Below are positions 7,074-15,642 of a stretch of 64,000 nucleotides of DNA, in pieces (the first letter of the stretch is position 1; every line of letters starts with the position of its first letter). Under the pieces are notes generated by a model, which saw nothing but the letters and a program-made list of their open reading frames with translations, was not told the DNA's origin and searched no databases. The DNA is from Candidatus Thorarchaeota archaeon. GTDB taxonomy: Archaea; Asgardarchaeota; Thorarchaeia; Thorarchaeales; Thorarchaeaceae. Location of the stretch: assembly GCA_016839245.1 (NCBI GenBank), contig JAEOUN010000055.1, forward strand, positions 21,944 through 85,943, given 5' to 3'. A program made the translations under genes and the position numbers.

Positions 7074-7859
7074 TTAGCAGCCTGCAGCAGAATCTTCTTT
7101 TTCAACCAGATCTCTATACCAGTATCTATAAGCATGAGAGAATCCAAGTTTCTTATACAGTTTTTTTGCTGGAAAGTTGTTCACTTCAACCTGCAAGTAT
7201 GCGTCTGTTGCACCAAGAGATTGCGCCCAAATACCAAGATGTCTATTAACCGAAGTAGCCGCACCAAGACGCCTTTTTTCGGGACGCGTGGCAATATTGA
7301 ATATACCTAACCAGGAATCCTCAACAACACCATATCCCACTGCAAGGACTTCATCGTTTACTCTTGATAACGCATACGTTTTTGGTTGCAGTGTTCTTTC
7401 CATGATAGCTCTTCTAATATTGAACGTAGCAGGATCGTGGTCAGAACCAAGATTATACGTTTCAATCCATTCATTAGATATAGAGTCAGAAATTTCAGTA
7501 TCCAACATTGTGTCTTTCGCTATAAGTGAAGAGAGCGGAGCTGTCCATATCTCAACCTGAAGCCCTAGTGTAAAACCTCTTTCAATTAGTTCACTATCAA
7601 GACCTTGCGGGTGACTAACCTCAGTGATTTGGAATCGAGGGACAAGATTTCGAGATTCGTAGAAATCAATGACTGAATTGATTGCCATGTCAATAGGAAT
7701 ATTCTGGGAGGCAATTGGAAGTACACTATTAGCTCGCCGTGTTACTCCGTGATCAGCACGTAATATCCATCCACCAAGACGAAGTCGCTCTTCAGCAACC
7801 CACGCATTATGGCCAAGCAACTCAAGTCGATTAATCATGTCCGCATCCAATGAAACCAC
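7074..7859 (-). CDS. GNAT-family N-acetyltransferase
   Basis: A 261-residue acetyltransferase. The C-terminal half carries the acetyl-CoA binding motif IATRPEKRRLGAATSV (pattern R-x-x-G-x-A), followed by AYLQVEVNNFPAKKLYKKLGF, a classic GNAT motif B with a fish-hook YKKLGF ending. The N-terminal half (GHNAWVAEERLRLGGWILR, then TRRANSVLPI) resembles the second, degenerate GNAT lobe seen in two-domain members. The substrate cannot be predicted. Start is uncertain among GTG 7859, TTG 7850 and ATG 7838. It is transcribed divergently from galT with about 70 bases between, so the two may share a regulatory region. Confidence 0.85.
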   Translation of the reverse strand: MVSLDADMINRLELLGHNAWVAEERLRLGGWILRADHGVTRRANSVLPIASQNIPIDMAINSVIDFYESRNLVPRFQITEVSHPQGLDSELIERGFTLGLQVEIWTAPLSSLIAKDTMLDTEISDSISNEWIETYNLGSDHDPATFNIRRAIMERTLQPKTYALSRVNDEVLAVGYGVVEDSWLGIFNIATRPEKRRLGAATSVNRHLGIWAQSLGATDAYLQVEVNNFPAKKLYKKLGFSHAYRYWYRDLVEKEDSAAGC

Positions 7860-7930
7860 CTTATATTCTCAGAAATTTCATGATTCGGCACGAATTTAAC
7901 GAACATGATATGAACATAATCTGAGGTATC

Positions 7931-8872
7931 ATGAGTACCATAAGATGGAATCCAATGCTTGGCGAATGGGTAATTGTGACACCAAAGAGAGCGGAAAGAC
8001 CATTCCAAGATTCATCCATTGAGTGCCCATTTTGTCCAAACAGAGAAGAAACAGGGCAAGGATGGGACGTGTTAACCCTAGATAACAAATATTCTGCGCT
8101 TGACCCGACAGTTGGAGTTCTTCCTTTGGATGAGCAGTATGTCATGGAAGCACCAGCACATGGATATTGTAAGGTCATTGTGCTATCTCCGGATCATAAT
8201 GAACAACTTGAACAGATGAATGACTTGCAACTCGAACGAGTTTTCCGTGAGTATTTCAGAGTCTTCAAGGAATTAGATCGTGAGAGAGGTATTGAATATG
8301 TCTTTGAATTCGAAAACAGAGGGAGATCCATTGGTGTTAGTCTAGACCATCCACATGCTCAAGTCTATGCGCTTCCATTTATCCCAGCAAAAATAGGATG
8401 TGAATTGAAACAGTTTCAACAGAAGTGGGAACAGGAGAAGAAGTGTCTTGTATGTGAGATTCTTGAAGATGAGTTGAAATCTGAAACAAGTCGAATCATA
8501 TATGAAACGACTAATTTTGTGTCCCTTGTCCCCTTTTTTGCACGCCTACCATATGAGGTTCATATCTATCCTAAAAGTCATGTAGGAAGCTTGTTGGAAC
8601 TGGAGGATGTATTGTTGGAGCTAGGGAAGACTGTGCAAGACACCATTAGAAGATATTCTCAAGTGTTCGATGAAATGGCATATGTTATGGCATTTCATAC
8701 TAGACCATCTAATGGGCAACATCCATTTTGGCATTTCCATATTGAGCTATATCCTCCATGGAGAAGCCGTTCTCAATTGAAATATCTAGCAGGTCTAGAA
8801 ACAGGAACAGGAACATACACAAATGACTCCAGTCCCGAGGAGATAGCCACAGAACTGAGGAATGCACTTTGA
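7931..8872 (+). CDS. galT: Galactose-1-phosphate uridylyltransferase
   Basis: GalT exchanges UMP between UDP-glucose and galactose-1-phosphate in the Leloir pathway. Visible signatures are the N-terminal RWNPMLGEWVIV, the zinc-binding pair CPFC (C32, C35), and the active-site HPHAQ, whose second His is the uridylylated nucleophile. A second HIT-type half contains FWHFHIELYPP. The 313 residues match archaeal and bacterial class I enzymes. It is the first gene of a galTK operon: its TGA overlaps the TTG start of the galactokinase gene. The start ATG is preceded by a weak GAGGT sequence. Confidence 0.95.
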   Translation: MSTIRWNPMLGEWVIVTPKRAERPFQDSSIECPFCPNREETGQGWDVLTLDNKYSALDPTVGVLPLDEQYVMEAPAHGYCKVIVLSPDHNEQLEQMNDLQLERVFREYFRVFKELDRERGIEYVFEFENRGRSIGVSLDHPHAQVYALPFIPAKIGCELKQFQQKWEQEKKCLVCEILEDELKSETSRIIYETTNFVSLVPFFARLPYEVHIYPKSHVGSLLELEDVLLELGKTVQDTIRRYSQVFDEMAYVMAFHTRPSNGQHPFWHFHIELYPPWRSRSQLKYLAGLETGTGTYTNDSSPEEIATELRNAL

Positions 8873-10038
8873 GTTCAGAGATTCCCGAGATTCTTATTGA
8901 AAAATACCATGAGCTTGTAGAAGAATCAGAAAATCCACTTGTGGTAGCAAGAGCTCCAGGAAGAATAGAGATACTCGGGAATCATACTGATTACAATGGA
9001 GGACTTGTACTAGCTTCAACAATTGACAAATTTGTGTGGACTCTTGGCACCCTCAGTGATGAGATTAGACTCCATTCAATAGAATTCAATGAAACATCTA
9101 CATTCGATTTGAATAGTCTGCAAGTAGTAGATGATAAGTGGAGCAATTATGCACGAGGAGTATTTTGGGCCTTTAAAAGAAGAAATCATGACATCACAGG
9201 GCTTACAGCAATAATTCATGGCAACATTCCACAAGGTGGCGGGCTTAGCTCATCTGCGGCTTTGCAGGTGTCGCTAGTAAATGCAATTGCATATCTCAAC
9301 AAGTTGGATATTTTACCGAAATCAAAAGCAATGCTTGCCTTTGAATCAGAACGGTTATTTTGTGGAATAGCATGTGGCGTCATGGATCAGTTTACGTCTC
9401 AATTGAGCAAACCACATGCCCTTCTTGAAATTCACTGTGGGAATCTTTTGACGCATGATGTCATAATGCCACCAGAAGCATCCTTTGTTATTGTCAACTC
9501 AATGGTTTCAAGAGAGTCAAGAAATATTCTGAATGATAGAAAAAATGAGTGTCGTCTTGCCCTTCAAAGCCTGCAGGAAGCTGGGTGGTACATTCCGAAT
9601 CTTTCTGCAACTACAGCATCAGATGTGGAAAAAATCTCAGAAATACTTGATGAGAAATTGCTCCATCGAGTGATGCATATCATACAAGAGAATCAACGTG
9701 TTAGAGAGGGTATTGTTGCGTTGAAAGAGAATAATATCATGGATTTTGGAAAACTGATGATCGAGTCGCATAATAGCTCAAGAGACCTGTATGAGGTATC
9801 TCACCCAAATTTGGAATTATTGATGAAGATTTCCAAGAATCAGAAAGGAGTATTTGGGTGTAGACTGTCTGGTGCAGGTCTTGGTGGAAACCTCCTCCTA
9901 CTAACAAGAACAAGCAATACTGAAGAGATAAGGCGTAGAATAGTTGAAGAATATGAAAGAGAGAGCGGATTGATTGCAGAGAGCTCGGTATGTGCAATAC
10001 CAGGAGGAGTTGTTGTTAAGGAAAAATCCAATATCTAG
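8869..10038 (+). CDS. galK: Galactokinase (GHMP kinase)
   Basis: GalK phosphorylates galactose at C1 with ATP, giving the substrate of GalT encoded immediately upstream. The galactokinase signature GRIEILGNHTDYNGG spans residues 31-45, the GHMP ATP-binding motif GGGLSSSAAL lies near 127-136, and motif 3 (CRLSGAGLGGNLLLL) is near the C-terminus. At 389 residues it is full length. The TTG start overlaps the galT stop codon by four bases, which indicates translational coupling. A second galactokinase-like gene begins at 62975 in this window. Confidence 0.95.
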   Translation: MSSEIPEILIEKYHELVEESENPLVVARAPGRIEILGNHTDYNGGLVLASTIDKFVWTLGTLSDEIRLHSIEFNETSTFDLNSLQVVDDKWSNYARGVFWAFKRRNHDITGLTAIIHGNIPQGGGLSSSAALQVSLVNAIAYLNKLDILPKSKAMLAFESERLFCGIACGVMDQFTSQLSKPHALLEIHCGNLLTHDVIMPPEASFVIVNSMVSRESRNILNDRKNECRLALQSLQEAGWYIPNLSATTASDVEKISEILDEKLLHRVMHIIQENQRVREGIVALKENNIMDFGKLMIESHNSSRDLYEVSHPNLELLMKISKNQKGVFGCRLSGAGLGGNLLLLTRTSNTEEIRRRIVEEYERESGLIAESSVCAIPGGVVVKEKSNI

Positions 10039-10084
10039 ATTAAGCCACACCATTCATATTGATGATAGCTAAACTGATGTATTG

Positions 10085-10798
10085 ATGAACATCGAACAAG
10101 TAGTCAACGATTATGCGCCAATACTTCACTTCCATCCAGATGAGGGAGTGTTTTGCTGCTATCCTTCTAATGCTGAAGAAGTCTACGAACAATTCAAATA
10201 TAATTGGAATAATTTTCAAGAAGACAAATCACCCAAGAATATGAGCCCAACAACACCCTGCTACTATGAGACGTGGATTGATGATGATATTATCCAACTA
10301 CGATACTGGTTTTGGTATAGATACAACGACTTTCCGCAAGCACCATTTGGGTTAGGAAAACACACTGGAGACTGGGAGCATGTTGAGGTACGACTCTATG
10401 AGGGCATAGATGTCACGGATGCAATTTGGCTTCTCTCAAACCATTTAGAAGCGAGGGTTGCTTCTCTTGCTTTGACATTAGGCAAATACAATCCAGAGAA
10501 ACCATCTCTTGATGAGAAACACATCAACATCTGGGTAGCTTTGGGGTCCCACGCTAACTATCCATCACCACATAGCAAGCCAAGATGCTATGGTGGAATC
10601 ATTTGTGATAAGATAAGAGAGAATGGAGAAATCTGGCACACCAAAAATGGACTAAAGCCATTACTTCAAACTAATTTCAGTCAATTCAAAGATCGGTGGG
10701 GTGATGAAAAATCTCCTCGAAGCCCGCTTAACGATTATAATAATCGCTGGAGAAACCTGCCAAATCTTCAACCAGAATTTTATTCCGCAGATTCATGA
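10085..10798 (+). CDS. VPS62-like (DUF946-type) protein
   Basis: This 237-residue protein matches the VPS62-related fold. APILHFHPDEGVFCCYPSN is the typical N-terminal signature, followed by LRYWFWYRYND, GKHTGDWEHVEVRLYEG and VALGSHANYPSPHS. The conserved His and Asp residues (HFHPDE, GDWEHV, GSHANYP) suggest a metal-dependent or carbohydrate-related site. In fungi VPS62 was named from a vacuolar sorting screen, but the biochemical role of the family is not established. There is no signal peptide or membrane span. ATG at 10085 directly follows a TTG. The 3' end overlaps the convergent methyltransferase gene by about 19 bases. Confidence 0.75.
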   Translation: MNIEQVVNDYAPILHFHPDEGVFCCYPSNAEEVYEQFKYNWNNFQEDKSPKNMSPTTPCYYETWIDDDIIQLRYWFWYRYNDFPQAPFGLGKHTGDWEHVEVRLYEGIDVTDAIWLLSNHLEARVASLALTLGKYNPEKPSLDEKHINIWVALGSHANYPSPHSKPRCYGGIICDKIRENGEIWHTKNGLKPLLQTNFSQFKDRWGDEKSPRSPLNDYNNRWRNLPNLQPEFYSADS

Positions 10799-11301
10799 TT
10801 TGGATTCCATGGAATTCTTCGAGGAAACCAACGAGGAACATTCACCTTATACTGATTATATTCCTCACCAAATCGCCTCTGCAATCCTGGTTCTTCATAG
10901 ATGATGAAATAGAGATGGTTCAATATGAGGAAAAGAAGTGCCCAACATAGAATTGAAAATGATGAGAAAATCACGCCTTCACCAAAAGCAATGAGTACTA
11001 CACCAGAGATCATAGGATTTCTTGTCCGTTGGTAGATTCCTTCAACAACGAGATTCTGAGGAGGCGCCCAAGGAGCCAAAGTACCTTTTCCAACTCCGTG
11101 AAACAACCTGATAGCGATCACCATCAAGAACAATCCAAATACAATCAGAATAAGACCAAAGAGAACCGTAATAATTTCGAGCATGTATGGCAAGTTCCAT
11201 CCCCCGGCCATGTCATTGGAGTAGAATAGCAAACAGAATGGAATGACAACCAGTACAAAGAAAGGTAACAGGAATGCAATCACATGATCGCGTTTCCTCA
11301 A
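10780..11301 (-). CDS. Isoprenylcysteine carboxyl methyltransferase-like (ICMT/PEMT family) membrane methyltransferase
   Basis: A 173-residue integral membrane protein with about four spans. The C-terminal half has the ICMT/phospholipid methyltransferase signature: RTRNPMISGVVL, then a hydrophobic hairpin, EEPGLQRRFGEEYNQYKVNVPRW. In this family the arginine-asparagine-proline turn and the EEx..R..G..Y..Y motif bind S-adenosylmethionine. Substrates in archaea are unknown; lipids or small molecules are more likely than prenylated proteins. The start is TTG, strongly supported by GGAGG seven bases upstream. It lies 24 bases after nadB on the same strand, suggesting co-transcription. Confidence 0.85.
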   Translation of the reverse strand: MRKRDHVIAFLLPFFVLVVIPFCLLFYSNDMAGGWNLPYMLEIITVLFGLILIVFGLFLMVIAIRLFHGVGKGTLAPWAPPQNLVVEGIYQRTRNPMISGVVLIAFGEGVIFSSFSILCWALLFLILNHLYFIIYEEPGLQRRFGEEYNQYKVNVPRWFPRRIPWNPNHESAE

Positions 11302-11325
11302 TAAAGAGCCTCCAAGATTGAAATA

Positions 11326-12912
11326 CTACTCAACAGGATTGTACCCTTTTTTCATAATCGTGTCAACGACTTGTGTTGATTGATTTGGAAAATCTTTGTT
11401 GAAGTGAGCGCCCCTGCTCTCTTTTCGCATTCTAGCCATTTTAATTATCAATTCGGCAACTAATGCGATATTACGCAGCTCAACCAGATCCAGAGTGATT
11501 TTAAAATCCCAATAGAACTGATTGATTTCTCGTATTATAAAGCCAATTCGATTTCTTGCACGTATCATTCGCTTATTCGATCTGACAATACCTACATAAT
11601 TGATCATGATGCGTCGTATCTCATCCCATAGATGAGAGATGACAACAAGTTCGTCAGGATCTGCCGCCTCACCCGGATCCCAGGGAGGAATTTCAATTTT
11701 AGTGAAGGATAATTTCCTATCTTCATCTGCAGCAATTGACGCATTATGTGCCATGACTGCAGCTTCTAAAAGTGAATTAGAGGCCAGTCTGTTTGCACCG
11801 TGGAATCCTGTACATGCAGTTTCACCAATTGCGTAAAGACCTCGAACATCAGTTCTACCATTGATATCGACCTTCACACCGCCCATCATATAGTGAGCAG
11901 CAGGAACAACTGGAATTGGTTCTTTTGTAATATCTACACCAGCAGTTAGACAAGTTTCATAAATCTGCGGAAAACGATTTCGGATGAAATCTGCATCTTT
12001 GAAAGAGATATCCAACCATACATGGTCAGCACCTGTTCGCTTCAGCTCGTGATCAATTGCTCGAGCAACAACGTCCCTGGGAGCTAACTCAGCATCTTCA
12101 TGATATTTGGGCATAAATCTCGTACCATCAGGTCCTAGTAGTAATGCACCTTCTCCTCGCAATGCTTCAGAAATCAAAAAAGAGCGGATTTTATGGTGGT
12201 ATAGAAGGGTGGGATGAAACTGAACCATTTCAAGGTTCATGACACTTGCACCAGCACGAAAAGCCATTGCTATTCCGTCGCCAGTAGAGATGTCTGGATT
12301 ACTGGTATAAAGGAAGACTCTACCTGCACCACCGGTTGCTAAAACAGTCACTTTCGCAGCAAACCGTTCGACCTCATTGGTGTTAGTATCAAGAACATAT
12401 GCACCATAGACACGGTTGTTCCAAGCATAGAGATTTACAGCCATGTGATTCTCAAAGATTTTGATATTCTTTGTTTTCTTTACACGATCAACCAAAGCTA
12501 GTTCTATGTCCTCACCCGTATGATCTTTGACATGAAGTACGCGTCGCTTACTGTGACCACCTTCAAGACCAAGTTCATATTCACCATTGGCAGCTTCTTC
12601 TGAAAAGTCTACACCGAGTTGAACTAATTCTTTAATTCGGTCAGGACCGCTGCTCACAATAGCTTTAACAACATCAGGATGACAGAGACCATCTCCTACT
12701 TCTAAGGTGTCTTTAACATGTAGATCAATGGAGTCCTCAGGGGAGGTTACAGCTGCAATCCCGCCCTGTGCATGAGCAGTAGATGAGTCTGTCAGTCTTC
12801 GCTTAGTCAGAATATGAACGGTTCCATATTTTGAAGCCTTTAGAGCAAAGAGTAGCCCAGATAGTCCACTACCAATGACAAGAAAGTCAGATGAGAAGAT
12901 TGCATCAGTCAT
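11326..12912 (-). CDS. nadB: L-aspartate oxidase NadB
   Basis: NadB oxidises L-aspartate to iminoaspartate, the first step of de novo NAD synthesis. The N-terminal FAD-binding motif VIGSGLSGLLFALKAS, the family signature SSTAHAQGGIAAV and the substrate loop around LEGGHSKRRVLHVKD are present. Further on are VNLEMVQFHPT-type residues (MNLEMVQFHPTLLYHH), YMMGGVKVDINGRT and GLYAIGETACTGFHGANRLASNSLLEA, which distinguish it from close relatives such as succinate dehydrogenase flavoproteins by context. Length is 528 residues from ATG 12912 (a GTG codon precedes it). The quinolinate synthase and phosphoribosyltransferase genes are not in this window. The last steps therefore have to be encoded elsewhere. 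Confidence 0.93.
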   Translation of the reverse strand: MTDAIFSSDFLVIGSGLSGLLFALKASKYGTVHILTKRRLTDSSTAHAQGGIAAVTSPEDSIDLHVKDTLEVGDGLCHPDVVKAIVSSGPDRIKELVQLGVDFSEEAANGEYELGLEGGHSKRRVLHVKDHTGEDIELALVDRVKKTKNIKIFENHMAVNLYAWNNRVYGAYVLDTNTNEVERFAAKVTVLATGGAGRVFLYTSNPDISTGDGIAMAFRAGASVMNLEMVQFHPTLLYHHKIRSFLISEALRGEGALLLGPDGTRFMPKYHEDAELAPRDVVARAIDHELKRTGADHVWLDISFKDADFIRNRFPQIYETCLTAGVDITKEPIPVVPAAHYMMGGVKVDINGRTDVRGLYAIGETACTGFHGANRLASNSLLEAAVMAHNASIAADEDRKLSFTKIEIPPWDPGEAADPDELVVISHLWDEIRRIMINYVGIVRSNKRMIRARNRIGFIIREINQFYWDFKITLDLVELRNIALVAELIIKMARMRKESRGAHFNKDFPNQSTQVVDTIMKKGYNPVE

Positions 12913-13027
12913 CACTAATGGCCTCGGTTCAAAGAGTTATCTCATACTCATAAGGCTTCTTACCGAGGAGAAGAAGACATTAGCCGGAGAGGTATTTCAC
13001 TAATCAGAGAAAATTGAGAGTATTATA

Positions 13028-13726
13028 ATGACAACATGTGAGGAGTGCAAAAGATTCGGTTATGTCAAGACAAATCAGAAATCATACCCCTGCGCTTTGT
13101 GCGGCGAGATGCGATGTGAGGATCATATGATATGGGTACCAGCTCATGAACTCGAGAAGAAAATCGATGAAGCTGAAGCAATCATGAAATTCATAAGATA
13201 TGAAAAAACAGGAGGATGGTATGGATTCTGCGGACGCGCGTCACATATACCTAGAGGATTGTCAATTAGATATGGCCAGGAAAAGAGTGGCGGAAAAATC
13301 GTAGAAGCAGTTCTCGATACTGACAAAAAAACAGGTCTCGAAACATTTAGGCTATGGGAAGTTGGGGCAATTGAAGATGGATTTGAAACAACATGGGAGT
13401 CCAAACGATATACACTCTCATGTTCTCTCGCTCCTGCCATGGCCTTGATTGCTAATATGTATTCAACGGGAAGAGAGTCCTGTACGTTTTTGGAAAATCT
13501 TCATAGTTCTGCATTTATTACATTTGCCTCAAAGAAGTCCGTATTCTATGGAGAAGAATATAAGGAGTTTACAAGAGCAGTCGGCGATACACCAAGCAAA
13601 GAGATCCTTTTCCAATATACATGTTCTCGCTGCTCCGTAATACCTTGTCTAAACAGACAGGCACCATTCTATAGTAATAAAATCCTACAGAATCTTGTAA
13701 AAGCACCAGAAAGCCCCATTAAATAA
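13028..13726 (+). CDS. Unrecognised protein with two Cys-rich metal-binding segments
   Basis: The 232-residue product opens with a likely zinc knuckle: C4-x2-C7 and C22-x2-C25 with C30 and H33 close behind. A second cluster CSRCSVIPC lies near residue 205. Between them is a mixed alpha/beta region (WYGFCGRAS, FRLWEVGAIEDGFETTW) of unknown family. There is no signal peptide or span. It is followed by a co-directional gene for a longin-like protein whose first possible start is 5 bases after this stop, so the two may act together. Function cannot be assigned from sequence. Confidence 0.65.
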   Translation: MTTCEECKRFGYVKTNQKSYPCALCGEMRCEDHMIWVPAHELEKKIDEAEAIMKFIRYEKTGGWYGFCGRASHIPRGLSIRYGQEKSGGKIVEAVLDTDKKTGLETFRLWEVGAIEDGFETTWESKRYTLSCSLAPAMALIANMYSTGRESCTFLENLHSSAFITFASKKSVFYGEEYKEFTRAVGDTPSKEILFQYTCSRCSVIPCLNRQAPFYSNKILQNLVKAPESPIK

Positions 13727-13803
13727 CCAAATTGTATGCCATCTTAAATATCATTAAAAGAGGTTTGACTGCGGTTTGCACCACTGACAGGACGCGCAAG
13801 AAA

Positions 13804-14679
13804 ATGGACATTGAAGGTGTAGTGATTTTCGAGGCTTCTTCCGGAGTTCCACTCTATTCAAAAATGAAAGGAAAAACAGATCCCTCGCTCTTCTCGAGTT
13901 TTGTAAGTGCAATAGGACATTTCTCTCGAGAGATGAAACTGGGGGGACTATCATCGTTTACAACAGAGGAGAAAGTCATCTACTTGGCACCAAGAGAGAA
14001 GACCATTACTGCTCTTATTTCTCCAAAGAAGAAAGAGTATCAAGAAGCATACTCCTTAGCAAACGAACTCGGGCGAAGATTTGAGGATGGAAGACTCATT
14101 ACATCAAAACCATTGACTTCAGACTATGAGGATTTTGAGGAGATTGCTGATGATTTTCTGAAACGTATTAAGAATCCCTTTGTTAGTCAGGTCTCAGGTT
14201 TCGTTCATAGTGAATACGGTGGAGAAGTTTCAATCGAAGCTCGACTATTCAAGCGTGACGGGGGACAAGGTATTATTGACCTGCTTATTGATACAAGCAT
14301 TGAAGAAGCAAAACAGAACAATGGGGGCAATCTCTTTGGGGAACGATATATTTTTGTAAAAGTTTCCGAGGGAACTCTGGGCCGAGTGCAACTCATAGAT
14401 TTTATAGACTCCCTAGATAGATATGGCGTACGATTCATGGAAAAAGATGAACTCGTATTTAGACCGTATTTTCCATCGAGAGCAGTAATTGTTGCGAGAG
14501 AGTTTGATGATGGTGCCCTGCAATTCTTGGAACGATATTCGAAGAAAGGTGACACCTTTATCGATGGCGCACACATCTATGCAGGACTCAAGATGAAAGA
14601 GGTCCCAAAGGAAACACGATGCTATATCGACATATGGCAATGGCGCGATGATAACGTTCCAAATCGAATTAAGATATGA
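13804..14679 (+). CDS. Longin-like N-terminal domain protein of unknown function
   Basis: From ATG 13804 the protein has 291 residues (a TTG at 13732 would add 24). The first 110 residues fit the longin/profilin-like pattern: IEGVVIFEASSGVPLYSK, then FSSFVSAIGHFSREM as the first helix, a strand pair KVIYLAPREKTITALIS, and a helix with AYSLANELGRRFED. Such domains are abundant in Asgard archaea next to GTPases and trafficking-like genes. The remaining about 170 residues are unrecognised alpha/beta sequence ending IDIWQWRDDN. The gene appears to be the second in a pair with the Cys-rich gene upstream. Confidence 0.62.
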   Translation: MDIEGVVIFEASSGVPLYSKMKGKTDPSLFSSFVSAIGHFSREMKLGGLSSFTTEEKVIYLAPREKTITALISPKKKEYQEAYSLANELGRRFEDGRLITSKPLTSDYEDFEEIADDFLKRIKNPFVSQVSGFVHSEYGGEVSIEARLFKRDGGQGIIDLLIDTSIEEAKQNNGGNLFGERYIFVKVSEGTLGRVQLIDFIDSLDRYGVRFMEKDELVFRPYFPSRAVIVAREFDDGALQFLERYSKKGDTFIDGAHIYAGLKMKEVPKETRCYIDIWQWRDDNVPNRIKI

Positions 14680-14688
14680 TTTAGCTAA

Positions 14689-15591
14689 TTAGGAATTGGT
14701 TGAGCCAGACCACTTAACAAATCCAACTCCAATTAGTGCAATTGTTCCGGCTACTAAAGCAATCAGAACTGGTGGCTCACCAAGAATAAAATCCCCCACG
14801 ACGCTGACAAAGGGAATTAGAAACAAGAAAGATGATGCTTTAGGTGCCCCTATGAGTTCAATTGCTGTGAAATAGAGGACATAAGCTAAACCTGATGCCA
14901 ACACACCGGAGAATGCAATCCCAAGTATTAACCAGATATCCAAGACGAGAACAAATGAGGTTCCTTCCATTACAAGAAGGACAATAAAAGGAAGAATCAT
15001 GATGGAAGATGTCACATGCTTTACTGCCATCACGATATATGGATCTGCTCCTTCCAGATAATGGAGTGTGATTGTATAAGATCCCCAAGCAAACATTGCA
15101 ACAAGTGCAAGGAGGACACCTATCTCAAGTCCTGAGGAGGACACGAGAGAGGCCCACAGAAAAATTAGACCACCACCTAGTCCAAGAGAGAAACCAATCA
15201 ACTTATGATAAGTGAGTCGTTCATGGAGATAGTAGACACCATATAGAAGTACAAAAATCGGACAGAGATTTACAATTATAGAAGTAGTACTGGAACTTAC
15301 GAATTCAGCACTCATATGGGAAGCCATGACAAAAATTGCTGAAAAGAGAGCACTGAGAAGAAGGAGGGTCTTGTATGGTCGGATTTCATCACGAATGATA
15401 CTTATCCCCTTTCTCCTAGTGACAAGTACAACTATCATTGTCAGAGCACCAAGAGAGTACCTGAATAATCCAAAGAGAATACCAGATATGTGAATTGGAC
15501 TTATCCCTGATAGTAACCGAGAAATTACATAATTCATCCCCCATAGGAGGATTATGACTGAAAGTAGGAGATAAGGTCTCTTGGATGACAT
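14689..15591 (-). CDS. EamA/DMT-family transporter
   Basis: A 300-residue very hydrophobic protein with about ten predicted membrane spans in two homologous halves, as expected for the drug/metabolite transporter superfamily. The first half starts KRPYLLLSVIILLWGMNYVISRLL, and the half-repeat boundary has FAWGSYTITLHYL. The last span pair contains SSFLFLIPFVSVVGDFILGE, the typical second EamA repeat ending. The substrate is unknown; family members export amino acids, nucleobases or other small metabolites. It starts at a clear ATG and stands alone on the minus strand, convergent with the longin-like gene. Confidence 0.92.
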   Translation of the reverse strand: MSSKRPYLLLSVIILLWGMNYVISRLLSGISPIHISGILFGLFRYSLGALTMIVVLVTRRKGISIIRDEIRPYKTLLLLSALFSAIFVMASHMSAEFVSSSTTSIIVNLCPIFVLLYGVYYLHERLTYHKLIGFSLGLGGGLIFLWASLVSSSGLEIGVLLALVAMFAWGSYTITLHYLEGADPYIVMAVKHVTSSIMILPFIVLLVMEGTSFVLVLDIWLILGIAFSGVLASGLAYVLYFTAIELIGAPKASSFLFLIPFVSVVGDFILGEPPVLIALVAGTIALIGVGFVKWSGSTNS

Positions 15592-15642
15592 TATGGTTGC
15601 AGAGGGTGCCGACTACTTAGAATTAGTGGTAGATACTAGTGA

